From Helianthus annuus (lineage: Eukaryota; Streptophyta; Magnoliopsida; Asterales; Asteraceae): a stretch of 64,000 bases of DNA. The DNA lies in assembly GCF_002127325.2 (NCBI RefSeq), contig NC_035440.2, positions 75,642,464-75,706,463 of the forward strand, in the 5' to 3' direction. Of the stretch, positions 57,056 to 64,000 are shown piece by piece (within the stretch, counting starts at the first letter, position 1; each line of letters starts with the position of its first letter). The notes under the pieces are model-generated. The model was not told where the DNA came from, did not search any database, and saw nothing but the letters and a program-made list of their open reading frames with translations. A program made the translations under genes and the position numbers.

Positions 57056-59262
57056 ATGGGTGCTCGTAAGGATTTGGCAAAATCCTTTTCTCGATTAACC
57101 CAAGAAGAGGTAGAACTGTTTTGCATGGAATATGGTATTGTGACCAAGTTTAAACCAACTGCTCATGCGTGTGACGTTCCGATCGATAAATGTCCGGCAG
57201 CTTCTATTGCTCTTTATTGTCGTCATTTTGAGTTTTCAAACCTCCGTCATCCGTTTTCCCTCTTTGTTTTAAATTTGTTGGAGTATTACCGAGTCTCCTT
57301 TGGTCAAATTCATCCAAAGGGCATGGCTAGGGTTTTACATTTCGAAGTTCTGTGTCGTGCCCTTGGTTATGATCCTTCACTGTTGCTTTTCCGTCGGTTC
57401 TTCCGCTTGGCCAAAAACGGTGATTGGTTCACCTTTGAAACGTCCAAGGTTGATGCTTGTCTTATTTCTTCCATGGTTACCACTCTTGGTACTTGGAAGG
57501 ATCGTTTTTTCTGGGTCTCTGATTCTATTGTCCCTTTTAAGATGGTGTGGAGGCACCCGGATGCTATTCTCAATGAACCGGAACCCTCTGAATCCGATTT
57601 GAATGACGCTTTTCTCCAAGCCATCCGAGAGTGCCCTTCAAAGGTTCGTCCCTTTCCTGAACATTTGCTAGTTCTGTTAGGGGTTAGTAAAGTGTGGGAA
57701 AAGGCCAATCGGGATCCGGTTTTGATGAGGAATGGCACGGGTATTCATTTTGCTTTTTTACTCCCTTTTTATTTTCTTAATTTATGTCTTATGTGCTTTT
57801 TATTTTGTGGTTATTTTCAGTCATGTCTGCACTTGATTTCATAAAAAGTGACAATACTTCTGATGTTGCGTTTGAGGATGTTCCAGTTGTTCGTGATGAG
57901 AATGTTGTAGTTAAGGGTGCTGAGCAAAGGTTTGAGGGGACTGGGTATGTCAGTGTTTCCAATGTTAAGGGTTTTTCCAAGCCTGTTGCTCCCAAGGGTT
58001 CAACCCGTCGATCTACTCGTCGTTTATTCAAGGGTGCTCCTCAATCCACTTCTACTGAACCAATGGAGTTGAGTGATGATACTGAGGCATCTGAAGATCA
58101 AGGTATTGAAGTTGGTGCTGAGAAGAAGTTGGTTGTTCATGGGAAGAAAACCCCGGCCAAAAAGCTTATGGCTATTCCTGTTCAAGGTTCTTCGAGCAGG
58201 GACGTTGAAGGGTTGGACCCAGATGAGGTTTATGTGCCTGGTTGGTCGGTGAAGGTTGATGATAGTTTTAAGGATGTTGTTGTTTGTGAAGATGTGTTAA
58301 GCCACATTGCTCCTCCTTCGGTTCATAACATCATTGCTGAGATGGATGATGACATGATGTTATCTCGTATGATTTTGAGTACTTGCAACCTTGCTGCCAT
58401 GATTCCTCAGGGAGTTGCTCGTTTTCGCAAGAGGATGCATGAGTATGAAGAATTTTCTAAGAAGAAGGAGAAAATGAAGTCTTTAATGGCTTCAATGAAG
58501 AAAGAAATAGCTGGGTTTGCTGAGAAGGAAGGGGCCTGGGTCAAAAAGGTTGGTGAGTTGACCAGAAGGCATGAGATTGAATTGGGTGATCTTAAGAAAA
58601 GCTTTGAGGCCGATCGGTTGAAGCTAAAGGCTGATAGGGAGGCTTTGTCTGTTCAGCAGAAAGCTTTTGATGAAGAGAAGGAAGGCTTGAAAGATTTGGT
58701 TGCTCAATCTACCAGTGATAACCAATGGTTAATTGAGCGAGGTTTCCAGCAAGTTGTCACTTACCTACTTCACTCCAATGAGTTCAATTCCGCTCTTGGT
58801 GAAGTTTACACTAAATTGCTCAACTTGGGGAAACATCAAGGTCTTATCGCTGGTTACAAGCTGCATGAATCCGGGCATCCTTTGGAAAAATCTCCCTTAT
58901 TTCGTCCTGAAGCTTCTGAGATCTTTAAAAGTTCTGTTGAACAGATGGAGAGGCTGACCTACCCGTATGTCAACCAAGTTTCTACTTGTTTTGGTAAGCC
59001 TCTTACTGTCTTGCAGGAGTTGAAACCGGAGGGCCTTAATGAAAAAGTCTGTGATGAAGTCCTGGGTTCCCTTTCAAGGAAACGATCTTACTCCGGAGAT
59101 AGTGATGACACCCTTTCAAGAGGGCCCGATTCTTCGAAGGGTGCAAGCTTAGAGGCTTCAGCAGTAGGTGGTGATGGTGGTATGAAGGCTAAGAAGTCAA
59201 AGAAGGCAAAGAAGATTAAAGGTGAAAGTTCTGGGGCTTCCAAACCTCCTGCTGATGCTTGA
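57056..59262 (+). CDS. Transposase_28-type extra ORF of a Tat-lineage gypsy element (antisense to pol)
   Basis: Two exons, 57056-57740 and 57821-59262, join in frame to 708 aa with a short 80-bp GT/AG intron. The first exon carries the conserved region of the so-called putative gypsy-type transposon family: ALYCRHFEFSNLRHPFSLFV, LGYDPSLLLFRRFFRLAKNG and TWKDRFFWVSDSIVPFKM. The second exon is acidic and basic low-complexity sequence, then a coiled coil (RFRKRMHEYEEFSKKKEKMK region), a conserved block (SNEFNSALGEVYTKLLNLG) and a lysine-rich tail (KAKKSKKAKKIKGE). The Tat pol remnant at 60243-62082 is on the other strand and convergent. Function is unknown; despite the family name I see no transposase catalytic motif. 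It is open, unlike its neighbour. Confidence 0.8.
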
Positions 59263-60242
59263 TGGACATTCGTAGCTTTTTTAGCACCTTGAAAAACAAT
59301 TTGTGGTTTGTAATGTTAACTTTAAACAATCTTAGGTTTTGCAGGAACCCTTAAGGTTCCTGTTATGTGGTTGTGGTTAGGCCTGTATGGCCGTTTGAAC
59401 AATTTCTGAACTCACAAGTCACTAGGACTTGTCTTAACTTATGTTTGGATGTTTGAAGGTCTGTCAAGGCTTTCTTTGCTATGTTACTATGTTTAACTAT
59501 TTGCTTGTGTTGTGTTTTTGGGCCTATTTTGTTAAGGCAGCTTAGTTGGCTTCAAGCCTTCAAGCTTTTTGGCTGTCCCGTATGTAGGTTGAAGCCTTTA
59601 AGGCTACTGGTTGTCACATATATAGCTTGAAGCCTTTAAGGCTTCTTAGTTTTGTGACTTAGCCTGGTTTGTATCTCTGAGTTTTATAACTTTTTATTTA
59701 AGTTGTTGCATTATTCCTTAGCTTATTTCTTTTTCTTGTAGCTTTGTCTTTGTCAAGTTTGTGTTATCTTTATGTTTTTTATACCTTAAAGGGGTCAATG
59801 CTGTAGTCACTTAGCCTTAGTATTTTTAACAAGAAGACATAGCACCTATCCTATTCATCATTTCTTTTATTTGACTTCGTAAGCCTGTTTGTTGGTTATC
59901 TTTTTAAGGCTTAAGGAACATTTGGTGTAGGCTGTTCAAACCCGTCTATGAGACACTTTTGTTTTCGATGATAAGTCTCATGGAGTTGTATTGATTTAGG
60001 AACTCACCCCTTATATAGGTCCATTCAACCCTTGAACCTATTGAGCGATGTGGCCTGGGAGCTCATCCCCTTACATGGCCCTTGCCATGGAGTTTTTTGC
60101 TAGGTTCTCAACCTGATCTTAGGATAGAAAGACAAATTTGATAAAACAACTTCATTCATTCAAGAGATATTGTTTTTACAAAAGGTATTCATAGTGCAAC
60201 TCTTGAAATACAACTTGTGAAATACAAACCAATCTCTCCCAT
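59263..60242. other. Intergenic 3' region between convergent ORF and pol
   Basis: TTGAAGCCTTTAAGGCTT palindromic words recur at about 59555-59645. Otherwise nothing recognised. Confidence 0.5.
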
Positions 60243-62082
60243 TTAGACATGGAACTTTTTCAAGGTTTTTCCATTCCAGTGCCTTGGAAGCCTTTTACCC
60301 TCTGAGTCTGCTAGCTTGTAAGATCCACCCTTGTGTGCTTCAAGGATAGTATACGGGCCTTCCCATTTTGGGCCAAGCTTTCCTTAGTTCTCTTTTTTGC
60401 TAGCTTCATTGTTTCTGAGCACCAGGTCTCCTGGCTTGAAAAGTTCATTCTTGACTCTCTTGTTGTAGTAGGCTTCCATTTGTTGCTTGTACTTAGCCTC
60501 TTGAATTGTGGCTTGGTCTCGTGCTTCCTCTAGGAGTTGCAAGTTCAACATGGTCTCTTTTTGGTTTGTTTCGGGATCCATGTTGACAATTCGTTGTGTT
60601 ACAACTCCTATTTCAGCTGGAATCATGGCTTCGGACCCGAATACCAAGCTATAAGGTGTTCTTTTGTGGCTTGTTTTTTCGGTTGTTCTTAATGCCCATA
60701 GAACACTTGGTAATTCCTCAAGCCAATTACTTTCATACCTTCCCAATCTGGTTTTGATTCCCTCCACTGTGCTTCGATTCGTTCTCTCAACCTGACCGTT
60801 TGATTGTGGGTATGCCACTGAGCTGAAAACCTGATTGATTCTTAATTCTTTGCACCAAACGCTGAAAGGCTTCTCGGCAAACTGCTTTCCATTGTCAGTG
60901 ACAAGTACTCCCGGTAATCCATAACGGCAAATAATGTTCTCCCAAACGAAGTCAATGATCTGCTTGCCCGTGATTTTTGCAAGTGGTAACCTCAGGCCAC
61001 TTGGTGAAATAATATATGGCCACCAACAAGAATTTTACTCCACCTTTGCTTGGGGGAAATGGACCGACAATGTCCATCCCCCATTTATAGAATGGCCAAG
61101 CTGAGGTTATTGGGACAAGATCATGCTTGGGACTTTTTAGGACAGGTGCATGAATCCGGCAGGCATCACACTTTCTTAGTTGCTCAGTGGTGTCTCAGTG
61201 CATTGAGGGCCAAAAATACCCAAGGTTCATAAGTTTAGCAACCACCGATCTAGCTCCAAAATGAGCTCCGCATATACCTTCATGAATCTCTTTGACCAAA
61301 TACTGACTTTGTGCAGGACCAACACATCTTAGCAAGGGTGCAAGGTAACCCTTTTTGTAAAGGATTTCACCTTATAGTACATACTACCTTGCCTTGATCT
61401 TAACCCTTTCAGCCTCTGTTTGATCACTAGGTAATTCACCGCCTTTAAGGAATTTCTTGATTGGAGTCATCCAATTTGGATCTTCTTCGGTGATTACATC
61501 TTGAACTTCCAACTCATCGATTGATGGAGCCTTTAACACTTCTACCAATACCTTCTTGGTAAGGTGGGTGAAAGTGAGAGATGCGAGTTTACTCAAGGCA
61601 TCCGCTTTCTTGTTTTGAGACCTGGGAATTTGCTTGATGGTACATGTTTGGAAGGTGTTCATCAATTCTTTTGATTTTTCTTTGTACCTTTTCATGTTGG
61701 GCTCCTTTGCAATGTAGCTATCATTCACTTGGCTTGATACCAGCAACGAGTCTGTGAACACTTCAAGCTTTTGTACTTTCATTTCTTTAGTCAGTCTTAA
61801 GTCAGCTATCAGTGCCTCATATTCGGCTTCGTTGTTGGTGGTCTGAAAATCAAAGCGAAGAGCATATGTGAATTCTAACCCTTCTGGGTTGATCAGAATG
61901 AGCCCAGCCCTGACCCTTCAACGCTTGAAGCCCCATCGGTAAAAAGGTTCCAGGCTTCAAGGTCTGAGGGTTCAGTGGCAGCTGTGTTCACCTCAGTGAC
62001 TGTTTGCTTTGGGACTTCTACAATGAAATCAGCCAAGACCTGGGCTTTGATGGCTTTTCTTGTAACGTAGGTGATATTATGC
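60243..62082 (-). pseudogene. Tat-lineage gypsy pol remnant: RNase H and integrase
   Basis: Minus strand from 62082: AIKAQVLADFIVEVP, then RNase H (WNLFTDGASSVEGSGLG, NNEAEYEALIADLRL, VFTDSLLVSSQVN, KKADALSKLASL). An integrase zinc region follows (HFGARSVVAKLMNLGYFWP, CDACRIHAP). The integrase core has Asp in WGMDIVGPFPPSKGG, Asp in VTDNGKQFAEK and Glu in YPQSNGQVERTNRS. The C-terminal part ends KKFHV at 60243. At least three stops or frameshifts interrupt it (near 61895, 61190-61200 and 60384). It lacks gag, protease and reverse transcriptase because another LTR sits at 62083. The catalytic residues of integrase are all present but in broken frames. Confidence 0.85.
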
Positions 62083-64000
62083 TGTCACACCCCGACCACG
62101 TAAAACAACAAATCGTGGCGGAAACGCCGGGGAGTGTTGTAACAGAATCATTGTTTTATTACAAATCAGATAAATACAAATATTATCTTTCAAGTTTTAA
62201 AGTCGCTAAGGCACGAGTCCATCCTATGTATAGCATGCATCAACAATCATCACATAACAGCACCTGAAACATGTGTAAAAATAGGTACGTCAGCATAAAA
62301 ATGCCTGTGAGATACATAGGTTTTATTATAATAGGATTCATGACTTATAAGTTTTAGAAAATATTTAATCAAAAATATTCATGAACCTTAAAAATATTTT
62401 CTTTTATAAATCATACTAAAATTTATAAAAATCAGATGATATAACAGAATAATACATAGGTAAATAAATAACTAAGTAAAATGAGTTTATATAAAATATG
62501 TTGTTTGTAAAACAACATTTTGATAAAAAGGTTTGTAATATATATAAAAATATACTTTGGTTTTAAGAAAGTCGAATAAGTAATATATTAAAATATATTT
62601 TAGTTCCAAAATCGTTAAACAAATAGTATATTAAATATACTTTAGTCGTTAAAATAATAATTTTCAGTAGTATATCAAAAGTATACTTTGGTTTTATTAA
62701 TAACATGTTAAACTATGCTTTGGTTTTATAAATATCATATTAAACTATGTTTTGGTTTTATAAATAACATATTAAGCTATGTTTCGGTTTTATAAAATAA
62801 CATATTAAACTATATTTTGGTTTTATAAAATAACATATTAAACTATGTTTTAGTAATTAACAAAATATATGTTGGTTTTGTACAATATCACACATGAGAG
62901 TATATCAAACGATACTTTTTGGGAGTATAACTAAATATACAATAAAAATGTGATTTAAGAATTCATTCAGACCTGAGTGCATCAAAATACACATTTGAGA
63001 CTATAGAAATACCACAAAAGCAATCCCTATTTGGATAAAATATCGGTTTCTGACATTCCATGACAACAGGAATGGGGTGTCAAATCCTATAGCGCTATAT
63101 CATACTACCAATCGGTCTGGTGAACATAAAATAAGTACAATTCAACAATTAATTTTATAATCTTTGAAAAAAAATCAGTGTTTAAACCATAAATAATCAT
63201 TCAGTTTGTCAAAAGATAAGTACTAATATGTATAATCAATTATACTTTGAAATCATGAACATAACAATTAGGTACACATGCTTCACCCCAAAACATTGAA
63301 AACAGTAAAAGAGGGGACTATGTACTCACTTGAGAGGGCTTAGAAGTCTTGAACAACTACCAATCCAGCTAGAGGGATCACGGAATCAAACGACACCTAA
63401 TATAGGCAACTAAGTAAATAAATCGGACCTAAATCGGAAGATCGGATAGAATGAGGTTTCGTAAACCAAATGAGTGTAGGAACTCATATGATATGGTTTA
63501 ACAAAGCCTACATACTAAAACGAAACCTAATCTAAGTGCTTACGACCCATTACGACCCATTTAGGTAGCTTACGCTACTTTAACGCGTCGTTCGCGTAAA
63601 ACGCATTCGGACCGCCTAACTAGTCCTATGACAAGTATTATATGCCTTAACATGTTTAATTATGTTGCATAATCAGTTAAGTGACAAAAGTTTGGGTTAC
63701 ATATGCTTAAATATCAATTATGCATAAAAAAGGCATTTTGGTCATTTACCTAAGACATATATACTACCTATCATACAACTACTTAAACGAAGTGACCATA
63801 AGGTATAACCTCGGAAGGTTATTCCCTATACAACTATGGTCACAAAACATGTTTGGTCGGATCCTAATGATCGACCAAACGGGTCTAGTTCGAAAGTCAA
63901 AGCGGTTGTTTAGACCGCTTGACTTACGACTCTACATAAGCACTAATCTAAAAGTGACGAACTAAACATGTTTAAAACATGTTTACCAAAGTTTGAAAAT
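62083..64000 (-). repeat. LTR end of a further gypsy-type element, partial
   Basis: Begins TGTCACACCCCGACC, the inverse of a typical ...GGGTGTGACA LTR end, and interrupts the Tat RNase H. Five flanking bases before it are TATGC; the partner duplication would lie beyond the window. No coding seen up to 64000. Confidence 0.65.
62690..62855. repeat. About 36-bp tandem repeat inside the LTR
   Basis: Units of GGTTTTATAAATAACATATT plus AAACTATGTTTT occur about five times with few changes. Confidence 0.88.

Noticed and set aside
57367..57738. Minus-strand 123-codon open frame
   Set aside because: Antisense shadow of the conserved first exon of the extra ORF.
57056..59262. An ordinary host coiled-coil protein gene
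   Set aside because: Its first exon matches a retroelement-associated family, it lies convergent to a Tat pol, and a decayed second copy sits in an equivalent antisense position at 50.04-54.99 kb.

Overview
This is plant nuclear DNA. It is AT-rich and intron-containing, and it is dominated by nested retrotransposons and DNA transposons of angiosperm type. The repeat style suggests a eudicot, perhaps Asteraceae, but that guess rests on general resemblance only. I support one ordinary host gene: a pollen-receptor-like LRR kinase (PRK type) on the minus strand at 23.5-27.15 kb. Nearly everything else is mobile DNA or its debris.

Layout. 1-5577: a non-coding Ty3/gypsy-type LTR element entering from the left, with 3' LTR 3360-5577. 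5578-9861: gene-poor spacer with a 419-bp Mutator-type MITE (9-bp target-site duplication, TSD) and a GAACGAAC-rich foldback repeat. 9862-22939: a decayed minus-strand Ty3/gypsy element with about 3.6-kb LTRs. A 530-bp flank is present twice, which is best read as a tandem duplication followed by collapse of one copy to a solo LTR (TSD CCTAA). 23505-27151: the PRK gene.

27610-38940: the most interesting object, a complete 11.3-kb Mutator-like element (MULE) with about 64-bp terminal inverted repeats (TIRs) and a perfect 10-bp TSD. It carries an intact five-exon FAR1/MULE transposase on the plus strand. On the minus strand it carries an unknown 179-aa protein and a seven-exon Ulp1-type (C48) cysteine protease gene with one frameshift. 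Its introns and spacers hold roughly 55 copies (counted by eye) of TTGCGTTTTAT or close variants, pointing inward from both ends.

39010-47960: a gag-only LTR element (TSD CCTAC) whose 5' LTR is split by a 2.2-kb PIF/Harbinger element (TSD TTA) carrying only the Myb-like ORF1. The 3' LTR shows the empty site. 47961-50040: a dead Copia fragment into which the gag-only element had inserted. About 50.04-55.7 kb: a decayed Tat-lineage gypsy fragment with an antisense ORF, split by a 3.8-kb solo LTR (TSD GGGTG). 57056-62082: a second Tat-type fragment with an open 708-aa antisense ORF and a broken RNase H/integrase. 62083-64000: the end of another LTR, running off the window.

How the parts relate. 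The MULE looks like a self-contained transposition unit: transposase, protease accessory and a third gene between TIRs, with an abundant short motif that could be a protein-binding site. The other elements record a series of nested insertions whose order can be read from TSDs and empty sites.
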